Positions 7,685-17,592 of a stretch of 64,000 bases of DNA are shown here, piece after piece. A model generated the notes under the pieces. That model did no database searches. It saw only the letters and a list, made by a program, of their open reading frames with translations, and was not told the origin of the DNA. The stretch is from Chthonomonas sp. Lineage in GTDB: Bacteria; Armatimonadota; Fimbriimonadia; Fimbriimonadales; Fimbriimonadaceae. The stretch is taken from positions 1-64,000 of the forward strand of contig JAEURP010000006.1 of NCBI GenBank assembly GCA_016788585.1. Reading direction: 5' to 3'. The translations under genes and the position numbers were made by a program. The number at the start of each line of letters is the position of its first letter. Positions within the stretch are counted from its first letter, which is position 1.

Positions 7685-8841
7685 AAGCCGCTGCGCTCTG
7701 GCTGATGATTGGCTTGGGTGCCATCACCCATGGCCAGATTCGCCGTACAGAGATTTCCACGACTTCCGACCAAACAGAGGTGCTGCAAGCGCTGATTGCC
7801 GCGCCGGAACCCATGAACGCAAGAGAAATCGGCGCGTGGCAATTGATCTGTAGCGGGATTCTGGAAGGTAACGACGTCTTTGTCAAAGAAGACATCTTTT
7901 CATTCGGCGGCCAAGCGGGAATTGCGCCAAAGCTGAGCTGGTCTAATGAGGCGCTTTGCTTGCAGTTTGTGGCCCCTCGCGGCGGTGAATCTACGGTTGC
8001 CCGCCTCGTCGAATCGCTCCTCTCAAATTTGAAACTCGATGATGAGCGTCTGCAAATGTTACGCGCACGCCTCGCCGCTCCGCTGCCCGATGACTGGTCA
8101 GCTCGGCTCATGGGAGAGCGAGGCGACCTGTCTATTCCGACTGAGTTCGTTCAGAGATTCGCCGACCGCGCGCTCCGGCCCGAGAACCTCATTCTAGTCG
8201 GCACAGCGGGAACCCTCAAGGCCACGGAGGGTCGCTTTCAAGATTGGAGGCCACGGCGCGTAAGCCCCGACATTCGCGTCACGAATAGCGCTCTTTTTCG
8301 AGGGCCGGACAATGCCAAAACTATGGCACTCGTTGCTGGCCCCTTTCGGCCATCAACCAGCGAAGCAGCCACTTGTCTGGCGATGGTTGCGCTTGGAGGC
8401 GGTAAGAGCGCACTCCTCCACCAAGTATTGCGAGAGAGTAAAGGTTGGACTTACCGCCAAGAGGCCCTTTTGAGACCGGAAACAGCGGGATGGCGACCGA
8501 TGATCGTGATTCAAAGCACCGAATCATTGCCGACCAGGACTGAAGTAGTACAAGCGCTAATGGATGCAACAGACAAGATCTCAACTATCGATCTTGAGCG
8601 CTTCAAGACCCTTGCCGGCAGTGCCATCGATGGCTTCAATCCAATGAGCCCTTTTCGCTTCTTCGAGACGTATCAGGGCACGCCTCAGCACCGGGCGACG
8701 TGGATGGCATTCGCAACCCTTTGGGGAACGCAAAACACAACGCCAGAGTCTTTGCTGAGCGATTGCAAGCGAGTGACGCTCGATGAGTTAAAGGACGCGA
8801 TCAAGAAGCTACTTGGTCAGCTTATGGATCGTGATCCATAG
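7681..8841 (+). CDS. M16-like peptidase, non-catalytic partner
   Basis: 386 residues. It lacks HxxEH but keeps the M16 C-terminal-domain pattern LLHQVLRESKGWTYRQEA, the Arg/Tyr substrate-binding motif of inactive M16 halves. The N-terminus (LWLMIGLGAITHG) is signal-peptide-like. The GTG start overlaps the stop of the catalytic subunit, so stoichiometric coupled translation is expected. Its 3' end overlaps the convergent nuclease gene by 20 bp. Confidence 0.78.
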   Translation: MKAAALWLMIGLGAITHGQIRRTEISTTSDQTEVLQALIAAPEPMNAREIGAWQLICSGILEGNDVFVKEDIFSFGGQAGIAPKLSWSNEALCLQFVAPRGGESTVARLVESLLSNLKLDDERLQMLRARLAAPLPDDWSARLMGERGDLSIPTEFVQRFADRALRPENLILVGTAGTLKATEGRFQDWRPRRVSPDIRVTNSALFRGPDNAKTMALVAGPFRPSTSEAATCLAMVALGGGKSALLHQVLRESKGWTYRQEALLRPETAGWRPMIVIQSTESLPTRTEVVQALMDATDKISTIDLERFKTLAGSAIDGFNPMSPFRFFETYQGTPQHRATWMAFATLWGTQNTTPESLLSDCKRVTLDELKDAIKKLLGQLMDRDP

Positions 8842-9610
8842 TCTCTTCGGGCTCGCTCCAGTCCTCATGGGATCGGCATAGCGGCAGGAAATCGCAGGCC
8901 GGACAAAGATCGCGATAAATCGGCGCCATGTGCTCATAGTCCCGGTTCAGAATCTCGATCCCTAGTGTTCGAAGTTCCTCCTTGAACTCCTTTGCTTCGC
9001 GATCAGTTAATTCTGCCGTGCCACGGGAATTCGTTTGGATCGCGTGGATCACGGCGCGTATCTTTCGCCCTGGGAATGCCTCGCGAAGAAGCAGTTGATA
9101 GCAACTCATTGCTATATCGTCGCGCACTTCCTCGTCGGTAACCCCGGCGCGTCGAGTTTTGTAATCGACGATCTCCAGGGTTCCATTCTCATATTCATCC
9201 ACCCGATCGATACGACCAATCAGGTCGAATTCCCCCATATCGAGGCGAAAGAGCTTCTCAACGAAGATCGTCTTCGCATTCTTGGCTCGAATCACCTCAT
9301 GTTGGATATAGGTCGCGACGATCCGCTTGCCTTCACCGAGAGCCTCTTGCATTTCTTGAGCGCTACCGTAGCCCGCCTCGATCCAACTTTCGTCGAGCGC
9401 GGCCGCGGCCTCATCGATGGTCTGTACGCCCATGTCTCCCGAGTCATGGAAGCGTTCGAGCACCCGGTGCAAACTAGTCCCAAAAGAAAAATAGCTTTTA
9501 GACCGGATGTACCATCGACCCCTGAGGTCCGCGTAAGACCATTTGTACTTTGCCGCGCAGGCTAGGTACGTGGAGATTTTGCTGGGGCTAAGGCTCGGTT
9601 TGCGGTCCAC
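8822..9610 (-). CDS. PD-(D/E)XK nuclease with Fe-S cysteines (Cas4/AddB-like)
   Basis: About 262 residues. It has SPSKISTYLACAAKYKW at the N-terminus, GRIDRVD, then LEIVDYKT, the D...(D/E)xK core of RecB-type nucleases. A C-terminal CPACDFLPLC together with the N-terminal Cys can hold a 4Fe-4S cluster as in Cas4 and AddB. No cas genes are near, so a role in DNA repair is more likely than CRISPR adaptation. The start is GTG 9610, or TTG 9613. The last 20 bases overlap the M16 partner gene on the other strand. Confidence 0.82.
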   Translation of the reverse strand: MDRKPSLSPSKISTYLACAAKYKWSYADLRGRWYIRSKSYFSFGTSLHRVLERFHDSGDMGVQTIDEAAAALDESWIEAGYGSAQEMQEALGEGKRIVATYIQHEVIRAKNAKTIFVEKLFRLDMGEFDLIGRIDRVDEYENGTLEIVDYKTRRAGVTDEEVRDDIAMSCYQLLLREAFPGRKIRAVIHAIQTNSRGTAELTDREAKEFKEELRTLGIEILNRDYEHMAPIYRDLCPACDFLPLCRSHEDWSEPEETMDHDP

Positions 9611-9642
9611 CAAAGTCGTTGTACCCGGTAAACTTTCAATTA

Positions 9643-10488
9643 ATGGTGAAAATTCGCTTGGGCCACTCGCCCGACTCCGACGACGCGTTCATGTTTTGGG
9701 GTTTGGCATCGGGATATGTCAAGACCGACTACGATTTCGAGCACATCCTGCGCGACATTCAGACCCTGAACGACTGGGCAATGGATGGCAAGCTCGAGTC
9801 CAGCGCCGTCAGCGTTCACGCCTTCGCCTATATCGCCGATAAGTACGCTTTGCTTCGCCATGGCGGCAGTTGGGGCGATAACTACGGCCCGATGATCGTC
9901 GCGGCCAGTCAGCTTTCCGACGAGGAACTCAAGAACACTGTCATTGCTGTCCCTGGGCTTCTCACAAGTGCCTTTCTTCAGCTCAATCTATGGTGGATGG
10001 ACAAATTCGGCGAGCGCGAATCGCTCAAGTACGAGGTGGTTCCATTTGATGAGATCATCCCAAGCATTCAAGAAAGCAAGTACAAAGCCGGCCTCATTAT
10101 TCACGAGGGCCAGTTGACCTATGAGCGCGAAGGCATGAAGGAAATTGCCAATATGGGTAAGTGGTGGAAGGAAAAGACTGGCCTGCCGCTACCTCTCGGC
10201 GTCAATGTAGTGCGCAAGGATTTGGGCGAGGACGCCGTGAACGAGGTCAGCCGATGCATGCGCGAGAGCATTCAGGGCGGACTCGACAACCGCGAGAAAG
10301 CCCTCGAGTACGCGCTCACCTTTGCGCGCGGTATGGACGTCGAGACGAGCGACGAGTTTGTCGGCATGTACGTGAACGAGCGCACCGTGGATATGAAGGA
10401 CGAAGGCGTGAAGGCCATCCGCCTCATGCTCAAAATGGGCGCCGATATCGGTATGGTGCCGGCGGTCGAGATTGCCGTGGTCGACTAA
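9643..10488 (+). CDS. mqnD: 1,4-dihydroxy-6-naphthoate synthase
   Basis: 281 residues, full length for the family. The N-terminal HSPDSDDAFMFWGL is the MqnD signature, followed by a periplasmic-binding-protein-like fold. MqnD makes 1,4-dihydroxy-6-naphthoate from cyclic dehypoxanthinyl futalosine, so the organism probably makes menaquinone by the futalosine route. Other mqn genes are not in the window. The ATG at 9643 is chosen since the conserved region starts seven residues later; the frame is open upstream. Confidence 0.9.
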   Translation: MVKIRLGHSPDSDDAFMFWGLASGYVKTDYDFEHILRDIQTLNDWAMDGKLESSAVSVHAFAYIADKYALLRHGGSWGDNYGPMIVAASQLSDEELKNTVIAVPGLLTSAFLQLNLWWMDKFGERESLKYEVVPFDEIIPSIQESKYKAGLIIHEGQLTYEREGMKEIANMGKWWKEKTGLPLPLGVNVVRKDLGEDAVNEVSRCMRESIQGGLDNREKALEYALTFARGMDVETSDEFVGMYVNERTVDMKDEGVKAIRLMLKMGADIGMVPAVEIAVVD

Positions 10489-10491
10489 CGC

Positions 10492-12297
10492 CTAGAGCTT
10501 GATCTGTCCCAGCCAGCCATCACCAATTCGCTTTGCGTTTGGCGTGGCATTTGGGCTCCGCTTGACAGCAACACTATCTCGCATGCCCTGAGTGGGGATG
10601 AGATCAAAAGTAAGCTGCGCCCCTGCGCGCTCGACGACGACTTTCATCGGCTCGCCAACCTTGGTCGTCGCGATGGCGGTAGTTAACGCGTCTGCGAGCC
10701 CGCGTCGCCCTTCGCCCTTGATTTCTTTGCCATTAATGCTCACCAATGTGTCCCGCGCCATGAGCTTGCCTTCGGCACCCTTCCTGACTTCGGTGACAAC
10801 AAGAGCGGTAACGCCCTGCCCGGGCTGACTCCAAGAAAATCCATGATCCACAAATGGAACTTGTATAGTTCCTATCTCGAATCCTCCAAGAGCCAATGAT
10901 TCTGCAACGGGCATAGATGGCTGATGAATGATCCGATCGTAGATGGGCCCCATGGTCGGTCCGCCAAACTTGATCACTTGATTTCGAATCTCGTCTTCAC
11001 GGAATCCTGGCTGTCCGTCCCGATTTTGAACCCACAGGGCCCGAGTTACATCATCGAGACTGTGCTTCCCTCCTGACGCGCTTCGAATATTGAGATCGAG
11101 ACACATGCCCGCGAGCCAACCAAGCGTGTAATAACTGATGAGATAGCCGTTACTGTTGCCTCGCCCATTGCTCGTTTCGGGCATGCGCCATGATGACTCG
11201 TGGGGTGAGACGGTACTAAACGGCTGTGATCGGCTCACGCCTTGGTAAGTGCTGTTCACCTCCGCGAATAATTCTCCTTCGGTCGACCAGCCGTAACGAT
11301 ACAAGAGGTAGCTGGCGTAGTAGTCGGTAACTCCTTCCAGCCACCACAAGGCACCTGTGGTCGGCAACTTTGTGTAATCGAAAGGTCCGAGCACGCTCGA
11401 GCGAATTCGTTTGACATTCCATAGATGGAAGAATTCGTGGCTGAGAACGCTAACGGCTCGAGGGCCAACGCCAGCGGCAAGGGTGATTTGAGTACTACTA
11501 AGATGCTCTAGACCCCCAGCTCCATCGGGCGCACCATTGACGTCGAAGTGCCAAACGTATTTGCTAAATGGCAGTTCATTGCCAAAAAAGTGACCCTGGG
11601 CATCACTCACGTGCTTGCAAGCCTTGATCAGATAGTCGCGCTTGACTTGGCTCTTTGGGGCACCACGCATCACGATTGTATGCGGCTTGCCATGAGACGT
11701 GTAGTGGTCTACGAGAACATCCTTTCCTACTGTAACCGGGTTGTCTGCTAGAGTGTCGTAGTCTGGCGAATCAAAGACTCCTTCGGCCTTTTCGTCCAGC
11801 CCGGTAAAGATGTTCCAACCGCTCGGCGCCCGGACCGCTAACTCAGTCTCTTCGTCCTTCCGGTTCATCTCGTACATGTAGGTGCTAGGACCAGACCAGT
11901 GCACCACCTCTCCGCTAAAACGGACAGGAATGTCGTACTCCACGACCGTCTCACTAGCCGGTGCAACGCTCCACGTAGAGACCTCGTTGAGGGCGACGTC
12001 TTGGCGAGTTGGCAAAGTGAAGAAGCGCCTGGCGATCGTAATGTCCTGCTTGATCGCAAGATCTTTGCCCGACTGATCGGTTGCTTTAAGGTTCTGAACG
12101 GACTTGAAATTATCTCTTAATATGTAGGCCCCGGGCGCCCAATTCGGAATCAGTAACTTGGCGCCACCGGTGGTGTTTGGAATTCGCATCGTGACATGCA
12201 ACGTGTTGCTGTCAGGCCGGACATCGACGGTGTAATGAATCTTGGCTTGGGCGAAAGCCGTAGCGAGTACGAAACCAAGAGTGCAGGTTCGCTTCAT
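10492..12297 (-). CDS. M61 family metallopeptidase with PDZ domain
   Basis: About 601 residues. A signal peptide (CTLGFVLATAFAQA) is followed by the M61 N-terminal beta domain. The catalytic SHEFFHLWNVKRIR holds zinc ligands HExxH, with the third ligand in WLEGVTDYY. A PDZ domain lies at the C-terminus (VTALVVTEVRKGAEGK). Members are glycyl-aminopeptidase-like and act in the cell envelope. The start at 12297 is supported by TAAGAT seven bases upstream; an ATG three codons earlier is the alternative. The stop is 3 bases from the mqnD stop on the other strand. Confidence 0.88.
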   Translation of the reverse strand: MKRTCTLGFVLATAFAQAKIHYTVDVRPDSNTLHVTMRIPNTTGGAKLLIPNWAPGAYILRDNFKSVQNLKATDQSGKDLAIKQDITIARRFFTLPTRQDVALNEVSTWSVAPASETVVEYDIPVRFSGEVVHWSGPSTYMYEMNRKDEETELAVRAPSGWNIFTGLDEKAEGVFDSPDYDTLADNPVTVGKDVLVDHYTSHGKPHTIVMRGAPKSQVKRDYLIKACKHVSDAQGHFFGNELPFSKYVWHFDVNGAPDGAGGLEHLSSTQITLAAGVGPRAVSVLSHEFFHLWNVKRIRSSVLGPFDYTKLPTTGALWWLEGVTDYYASYLLYRYGWSTEGELFAEVNSTYQGVSRSQPFSTVSPHESSWRMPETSNGRGNSNGYLISYYTLGWLAGMCLDLNIRSASGGKHSLDDVTRALWVQNRDGQPGFREDEIRNQVIKFGGPTMGPIYDRIIHQPSMPVAESLALGGFEIGTIQVPFVDHGFSWSQPGQGVTALVVTEVRKGAEGKLMARDTLVSINGKEIKGEGRRGLADALTTAIATTKVGEPMKVVVERAGAQLTFDLIPTQGMRDSVAVKRSPNATPNAKRIGDGWLGQIKL

Positions 12298-12304
12298 GGA
12301 CTGC

Positions 12305-12310
12305 ATCTTA
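12305..12310 (-). promoter_or_regulatory. -10-like TAAGAT for the M61 gene
   Basis: On the minus strand TAAGAT is followed by seven bases and then the ATG at 12297. This fits a leaderless transcript. Confidence 0.35.
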
Positions 12311-12327
12311 CCGCCGGTTGGTATCCT

Positions 12328-12990
12328 TTGGACATCTCTCCTCTTCTCCAAAAGAACCTAGACACGATCCGTCGCAACCTAGCGCCTATGCTGCTCATTC
12401 AGGTTGCGGCGGCTTTCTTGGTTTGGGCTTATCACAACCTTGCGAATGTTCAGGATTTGGCCAGAGCCATCGGAGAATCGAAAACCAAGGGCGGTCTTCC
12501 GGCGGCATTTCTCGCCGGCTTCATCGCTGGAGCTGTCGTTGCAGAAGCGGCGAAACTAGTCACCAAGCGTGCCACGTTCAATGGAGTTCGCCTGCTCTGG
12601 GTGGGCTTTGTCTATGGAGTCGTCGGTATCCTTATCGACCTACTCTACCGATTTCAAGCTCACTGGTTCGGACACGGCACGGACATTGGAACTTTGACGA
12701 CCAAGATGCTCGTGGACATGCTCATCTTCTCGCCTTTCCTGAGCTTCCCTTTCGCTTCGGCGATGTTCGGCTGGTGGAAGGCGGGGTTCAAATCCTCGTT
12801 TTGGAAGCGCGCGTTGACCTGGGCGTACTATCGCGACGAGGTATTGCCGACTCTGCCACTTGGTTGGGCGTTCTGGGTGCCGATGGTGTACTTGACTTAC
12901 AGCCTGCCGTTGGCGCTGCAGTTTCCCTTTTCGATGCTCGCAGAGGCGGCGTGGTGCGTCCTGTTTGTGTTTATGGTCGCGGGAGAATAG
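12328..12990 (+). CDS. Membrane protein, possibly Mpv17/PMP22-like
   Basis: About 220 residues with four or five hydrophobic segments. The second half, with TTKMLVDMLIFSPFLSFPF and later WAFWVPMVYLTYSLP then a Trp near the end, follows the order of conserved residues in the Mpv17/PMP22 family (K..DQ..faP..., W.P......vP). This match is by eye and tentative. The start is uncertain: TTG 12328 is the first candidate not overlapping the divergent M61 gene. It is followed by a strong bidirectional hairpin. Confidence 0.5.
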   Translation: MDISPLLQKNLDTIRRNLAPMLLIQVAAAFLVWAYHNLANVQDLARAIGESKTKGGLPAAFLAGFIAGAVVAEAAKLVTKRATFNGVRLLWVGFVYGVVGILIDLLYRFQAHWFGHGTDIGTLTTKMLVDMLIFSPFLSFPFASAMFGWWKAGFKSSFWKRALTWAYYRDEVLPTLPLGWAFWVPMVYLTYSLPLALQFPFSMLAEAAWCVLFVFMVAGE

Positions 12991-13024
12991 AATCGCCCCT
13001 TCCAGTTCTGGAAGAGGCGATTCT
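12989..13024. terminator. Bidirectional terminator hairpin before gyrA 3' end
   Basis: AGAATCGCC-CTTCCAG pairs with CTGGAAG-GGCGATTCT, nearly perfect, with a two-base loop. It sits between convergent genes and begins inside the stop codon of the upstream gene. Confidence 0.7.
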
Positions 13025-13038
13025 GGGTTGCGCTTCCG

Positions 13039-15588
13039 TTAGTTACTCTCTTCTTCCATGGGAAGCGTCGCTTCGGCGGGCTCGACATCGGACTCGACTG
13101 TCGCGCCTTGGATGCCTTCGTCGGTGACGGTCTCGCCGACCTCGATTTCGCCATCATCCGCTTCCTTCACCACGCGGGCGAGGGAGACGACGAGGTCACC
13201 GGCAGCGAGCGTGATGAGTTTGACGCCTTGGGCGACGCGGCCCGTCTTTCGGATCGTGTTCACGGCGAGGCGGACGGACTTGCCTTTCTCAGTGAGGACC
13301 ATCAGGCGGTCGTCTTCGTCAACAATCTCGGCGCCAACGATTGGGCCGGTCTTGTCGGTAACGTTCATCGTGAGGATGCCGCTACCGCCGCGACCTTGGA
13401 CGCGGTATTCGTCAACATCAGTGCGCTTGCCAAAGCCGTTCGAGCCCACCACGAGGAGCGATGAGCCTTCGCGAGCGATGCCGGCAGAGACCACGCAATC
13501 TTCAGGATTGCCTTCCTTGAACCGCATCGCCTTGACGCCCCCAGCCTGTCGGCCTCGGCCTCGGGCTTCGGTTTCGTGGAACTTGATGCTCTGGCCTTCG
13601 CGGGTGACGAGCAAGACATGGTCGTCGCCGGTCGTCTTAAGCACCCACTTGAGGTCGTCGCCTTCCTCAATGTCAAAGGCGACCAAGCCGTTCGAGCGGA
13701 TGTTCGAGAACTTCTCCATCTCGGTTCGCTTGATCTCGCCCATGCGGGTGATCATCGTGAGGTAGCCAGGGTCCTTTATGCTCTTGACGCTGACGGTCGC
13801 CGTCACCTTCTCTTCGCTTTCGATAGCGATGTAGTTGATGACCGGCATACCCTTGGCGTAGCGACCCGTTTCCGGAATGTCGTAGGCGCGGAGGCGATAG
13901 ACGCGGCCGCGGTCGGTGAAGAACAAGATGAAGTGGTGCGTGTTGACCTGGAAGAGGTGCGCGGGCTCATCGTCGACCTTGAGCACATCCTTGACACCCT
14001 TGCCGCCGCGCTTTTGCTCGCGGTAGGCATCAATGCTGACGCGCTTGATGTAGCCGTCGCGGCTGATGCTGATGATCGCTTCTTCTTCGGGGATCAGGTC
14101 CTCGTCGCTAAAGTCGCCAGCCTCGCGGGCGATGATCTTGGTACGGCGCTCGTCGCCAAACTTGTCGCGGAGGTAGACGATCTCAGCTTCGATCTCGCGC
14201 TGCATGCGGACCGGATCGCTGAGAATATCCATCAGGTTTTGCACCTTGAGAAGCGCGGTCTTGTACTCTTCTTCGAGGCGGGTTTGTTCGAGCTGCGTGA
14301 GTCGGCGAAGCGGCATCGCGAGGATGGCTTCTGCCTGAATTGGCGACATGCCGAAGTTTCGGATCAACGCCAGGCGAGCTGAATTCGGGCTCTCGCTTTC
14401 GCGGATCGTCTTAATGACTTCATCGAGGAAGCGGCGCGCGATCTGATAGCCCTCGTTGAGGTGGGCATTCAGGAGTTCGCGATAGAGTTCGAACTTGGTG
14501 CGTCGCTCGATGACGCCACGGCGGTGCTTGAGGTGCTCGTCGAGCAGAAGCAAGACCGGCGCCGTTCGCGGAGCGCCTTCTACGAGCGAAAGCATGATCG
14601 CGCCGAATGTTGTGCGCAGATTGGTGTGCTTTAGGAGGTAGTTGAGCGCCTTGTTTGGATTGACGTCGCGGCGGATCTCGATTTCGATTCGCATGCCGCG
14701 CTTGTCGCTGAAGTCGTCAACGCGCAGGATGCCGTCGAATTTTCGATCCTTAGCAATGGAGGCGATAGACTTGATCAAGGTCTCCTTGTTGACCTGATAA
14801 GGAATCTCGGTGACGACGATGAGGCTCTTGCCCATGTCGCCGGGCTCGATCATCGTCTTTGCCTGCATGATGATGCTGCCGCGACCGGTGAGGTAAGCAT
14901 TCTTGATGCCCTGGGTGCCCATGATGATGCCGTAGGTCGGAAAGTCCGGCCCTGGCATGATGTTCATGATTTCCTCGGCTTCGCTCTCCGGATTGTGGAG
15001 GCGATGCAAGAGAGCGTTGCAAACCTCAGTGAGGTTGTGCGGCGGCAGGTTGGTCGCCATACCAACGGCGATGCCCTGCGAACCATTGCAAAGCAGGTTG
15101 GGAAACTTGGATGGGAGAACGGTAGGTTCGTTCAGAGTTTGCGAGTAATTTGGCTGCCAGTCGACCGTTTCTTTGTCGAGGTCCTCCAGCATTTCCATCG
15201 CCAGCGGCGTGAGACGGCATTCTGTATATCGTTGGGCGGCCGGAGAGTCGCCGTCGATGCTTCCGAAGTTGCCTTGTCCGTCAATCAGCGGATACCGAAG
15301 ACTCCATGGCTGAGCCATTCGGACGAGGGTTGGGTAGATCACTTGGTCGCCGTGTGGGTGGTAGTCACCGCTGGTTTGGCCGGTGACCTTGGCGCACTTC
15401 ACATGCTGGCTGTCCGGCGTGACGTTAAGCATGCGCATGGCATAGAGAATGCGGCGCTGAACAGGCTTCAATCCGTCGCGAACATCGGGCAGCGCGCGCG
15501 CGATGATGACCGACATTGCGTAGTTGACATAGCTACGCGACATCTCGTCTTCGACATTAACTAAGGAAATTGTTGGATCGTCTGCCAT
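13039..15588 (-). CDS. gyrA: DNA gyrase subunit A
   Basis: 849 residues, full length. The breakage-reunion domain has the catalytic Tyr121 in [10 protein letters not shown]. The GyrA box is QKRGGKG, which marks it as gyrase rather than topoisomerase IV, and a beta-pinwheel C-terminal domain and acidic tail follow. In the quinolone region, the usual HGDSAVYD reads HGDQVIYP: Gln82 stands where E. coli has Ser83, and Pro86 where it has Asp87. Both Ser and Asp anchor the quinolone water-metal bridge, so low intrinsic quinolone sensitivity is inferred. gyrB is not adjacent. Confidence 0.97.
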   Translation of the reverse strand: MADDPTISLVNVEDEMSRSYVNYAMSVIIARALPDVRDGLKPVQRRILYAMRMLNVTPDSQHVKCAKVTGQTSGDYHPHGDQVIYPTLVRMAQPWSLRYPLIDGQGNFGSIDGDSPAAQRYTECRLTPLAMEMLEDLDKETVDWQPNYSQTLNEPTVLPSKFPNLLCNGSQGIAVGMATNLPPHNLTEVCNALLHRLHNPESEAEEIMNIMPGPDFPTYGIIMGTQGIKNAYLTGRGSIIMQAKTMIEPGDMGKSLIVVTEIPYQVNKETLIKSIASIAKDRKFDGILRVDDFSDKRGMRIEIEIRRDVNPNKALNYLLKHTNLRTTFGAIMLSLVEGAPRTAPVLLLLDEHLKHRRGVIERRTKFELYRELLNAHLNEGYQIARRFLDEVIKTIRESESPNSARLALIRNFGMSPIQAEAILAMPLRRLTQLEQTRLEEEYKTALLKVQNLMDILSDPVRMQREIEAEIVYLRDKFGDERRTKIIAREAGDFSDEDLIPEEEAIISISRDGYIKRVSIDAYREQKRGGKGVKDVLKVDDEPAHLFQVNTHHFILFFTDRGRVYRLRAYDIPETGRYAKGMPVINYIAIESEEKVTATVSVKSIKDPGYLTMITRMGEIKRTEMEKFSNIRSNGLVAFDIEEGDDLKWVLKTTGDDHVLLVTREGQSIKFHETEARGRGRQAGGVKAMRFKEGNPEDCVVSAGIAREGSSLLVVGSNGFGKRTDVDEYRVQGRGGSGILTMNVTDKTGPIVGAEIVDEDDRLMVLTEKGKSVRLAVNTIRKTGRVAQGVKLITLAAGDLVVSLARVVKEADDGEIEVGETVTDEGIQGATVESDVEPAEATLPMEEESN

Positions 15589-15620
15589 GCGGATATTACA
15601 GGTTCAAAGTGTACCTGGGA

Positions 15621-15660
15621 AGGGCTTTAGTTTTCAGGGTTTAGGTTTCAGGTTTCAGGG
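15621..15660. repeat. Left inverted-word arm of four-helix cassette B
   Basis: A degenerate tandem of TTTCAGG/TTTAGG words (for example CAGGTTTCAGGG). Its reverse complement recurs at 16046-16078 on the other side of the frameshifted four-helix-bundle gene. Confidence 0.7.
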
Positions 15661-15669
15661 ACGTAAGAG

Positions 15670-16031
15670 CTACATTTGCTCCATAGCCTTACGACGAGAA
15701 TGATCTAGCTTTGTGATCATCTTTGCAATCTGCATCAGCTCGTCTTTCAGAGAATCGGCGTCGGTTTTGGAAATGAGTCCGACCTCTGCGGCAATGGTCA
15801 GTTGGCTCCGGAGTTCAGCATTCGAGCCACGAGCAATTCTGAGGAAGCGACAAAAATCCTTGCCTCCCCATTCATATCCTTCGGCAATGTTGGAACTGAT
15901 GGAGACGGCAGCCGATTGCATTTGGTTTCTGAAGTCGAAGTCTCGGCAGTCCTTAGTAGCTCGTAAATGCGAACTGCAACTGCCTTGGAGCGTTGCCACA
16001 CTTGCAAGTCTTCAAATGATTGAAACCCCAT
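15670..16031 (-). pseudogene. Frameshifted four-helix-bundle (S23/IVS/Avd-like) gene
   Basis: From ATG 16031 the frame reads MGFQSFEDLQVWQRSKAVAV and then RIYE, the family's first helix. It then leaves the family pattern. Near 15960 the family resumes in another frame (CRDFDFRNQMQSAAVSISS, then NIAEGYEWGGKDFCRF) and runs to the stop at 15670. A one-base loss, or two-base gain, at about 15960 explains this. The total of ~120 codons fits the family. Homologues include 23S rRNA intervening-sequence proteins and the Avd protein of diversity-generating retroelements. An intact relative lies at 38060-38407. Confidence 0.8.
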
Positions 16032-16045
16032 TTTCGAATCACATT

Positions 16046-16078
16046 CTGAAACCTGAACCCAGCAACCTGAACCCTTAG
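16046..16078. repeat. Right inverted-word arm of four-helix cassette B
   Basis: CTGAAACCTGAACCC followed by AACCTGAACCCTTAG is the reverse complement of the word run at 15621-15660. The arm begins exactly at the proS stop codon: on the minus strand TAA is followed by GGGTTCAGG. Confidence 0.7.
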
Positions 16079-17586
16079 TAGGCTCTGGCAAACACAACGC
16101 GCTGCTTCGACGGTTTACCCGTCAGTACGCAAACACCTGGCTCATCGTCGCCTGGCTCCAACGGGTTGAGAGGAATGCAACGAATGGTCGCTTTCGTTTT
16201 CTCGGCGATTGCGTCCTCAGTCTCGGTCGTTCCGTCCCAGTGCGCGAGGACAAAGCCCGCGCCGCCTTCGCCTTCGAAGACCTTTTCAAACTCTGCCCAA
16301 GTATCTACGCGTTGGGTGCTTGCGACGCGTCGCTCCATCGCCGCCGCGTAGAGGTCGCTTTGCATACCAGTAAGTGCTTGATTGACGTAGCTCGGCAGGT
16401 CGGCGAGTGCAACGGTTTCCTTGCCTTCGCGATGGCGAATCGCGGCCGGGCATGCGCCGGAATCGAGGTCGCGTGGGCCGAGTTCGACACGAACGCAGGC
16501 ACCCTTCAGCTCCCAGTCATTGAACTTGAAGCCAGGCGATTCCTTCTCGCGCTTGTCCACCTTGACGCGGACCCGAACTCCATCCCAACCGGCGGTCTTA
16601 ATCTTGTCGGCAAGCTCATCGGCAGCGGCGATAACGCGGTCGCGATCTTCGCCTTTACCGATCGGCACGATGACGACTTGGACAGGCGCGAGACGCGGCG
16701 GCAAGACGAGGCCGCGGTCGTCGGAGTGGGCCATGATGACGGTGCCGATCAGACGCGTAGAAACGCCCCAACTGGTCGCGTAAACGTGCTCCAACTCGCC
16801 TTCCTTGTTTTGAAACTTCACGTCGAATGCCTTGGCAAAGTTCTGGCCAAGGTGGTGCGACGTACCCGCCTGAATCGCGCGGCCGTCTTGAACTAGCGCT
16901 TCGATGCAATAGGTGTGCTCGGCGCCGGCGAATTTTTCACCTTCACTCTTCGTGCCAGTGAGAACCGGAACGGCCATGAAATCTTCGGCAAAGCGGCGAT
17001 AAACGTCGAGCATCGTGCGCGCTTCCTCTTCGGCTTCGTCCCACGTTGCGTGTGCGGTATGTCCTTCTTGCCAGAGAAACTCAGCCGTGCGCAGGAATAG
17101 CCGTGTGCGGCGCTCCCAGCGCATGACGTTCGCCCATTGGTTGATGAGAATCGGCAGGTCGCGATAGCTCTGAATCCAGCCCTTATACGTGTTCCAAATG
17201 ATCGTCTCGCTGGTCGGCCGAATGATGTATTCCTCTTCCAGCTTTGCCGTCGGATCAACCGTTACACCCGAGCCGTCCTCGGCATTCTTGAGGCGGTAAT
17301 GCGTGACGACGGCGCACTCTTTGGCAAAGCCTTCGACGTGCTCGGCTTCGCGGCTCATGAAGGACTTCGGCACGAGAAGCGGGAAGTAGGCATTCTCGTG
17401 TCCGGTCTCCTTAAACATATCGTCCAAAGCACGCTGCATCAGCTCCCAAATGGCATAGCCGTGCGGCTTGATAACCATGCAGCCACGCGTGGCGGAGTGC
17501 TCGGCCAGTCCGGCCTTTTCTACGAGTTCGTTATACCAAGCAGAATAGTCTTGATCCCGCGAGGTGACGCCTAAATTACTTCCCAC
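16075..17586 (-). CDS. proS: Prolyl-tRNA synthetase, archaeal/eukaryotic type
   Basis: 503 residues, the length of the short ProRS form lacking the bacterial editing insertion. Class II motifs are visible: RPTSETIIW (motif 2 region), [20 protein letters not shown] and the C-terminal [20 protein letters not shown]. The C-terminal zinc-like domain ends in RAY, as in this subtype. It charges tRNA-Pro. GTG start, six bases after the GH26-like gene, so it is probably in that operon. The stop codon touches the right arm of four-helix cassette B. Confidence 0.95.
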   Translation of the reverse strand: MGSNLGVTSRDQDYSAWYNELVEKAGLAEHSATRGCMVIKPHGYAIWELMQRALDDMFKETGHENAYFPLLVPKSFMSREAEHVEGFAKECAVVTHYRLKNAEDGSGVTVDPTAKLEEEYIIRPTSETIIWNTYKGWIQSYRDLPILINQWANVMRWERRTRLFLRTAEFLWQEGHTAHATWDEAEEEARTMLDVYRRFAEDFMAVPVLTGTKSEGEKFAGAEHTYCIEALVQDGRAIQAGTSHHLGQNFAKAFDVKFQNKEGELEHVYATSWGVSTRLIGTVIMAHSDDRGLVLPPRLAPVQVVIVPIGKGEDRDRVIAAADELADKIKTAGWDGVRVRVKVDKREKESPGFKFNDWELKGACVRVELGPRDLDSGACPAAIRHREGKETVALADLPSYVNQALTGMQSDLYAAAMERRVASTQRVDTWAEFEKVFEGEGGAGFVLAHWDGTTETEDAIAEKTKATIRCIPLNPLEPGDDEPGVCVLTGKPSKQRVVFARAY

Positions 17587-17592
17587 AGGGGG

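Noticed and set aside
8822-9610. Cas4-like nuclease as evidence for a CRISPR system
   Set aside because: No other cas gene and no repeat-spacer array is present. The RecB-type domain with Fe-S cysteines also occurs in repair nucleases.
13058-15564. Several long ORFs opposite gyrA
   Set aside because: They follow the codon-position bias of gyrA on the other strand and give low-complexity products with no domains.
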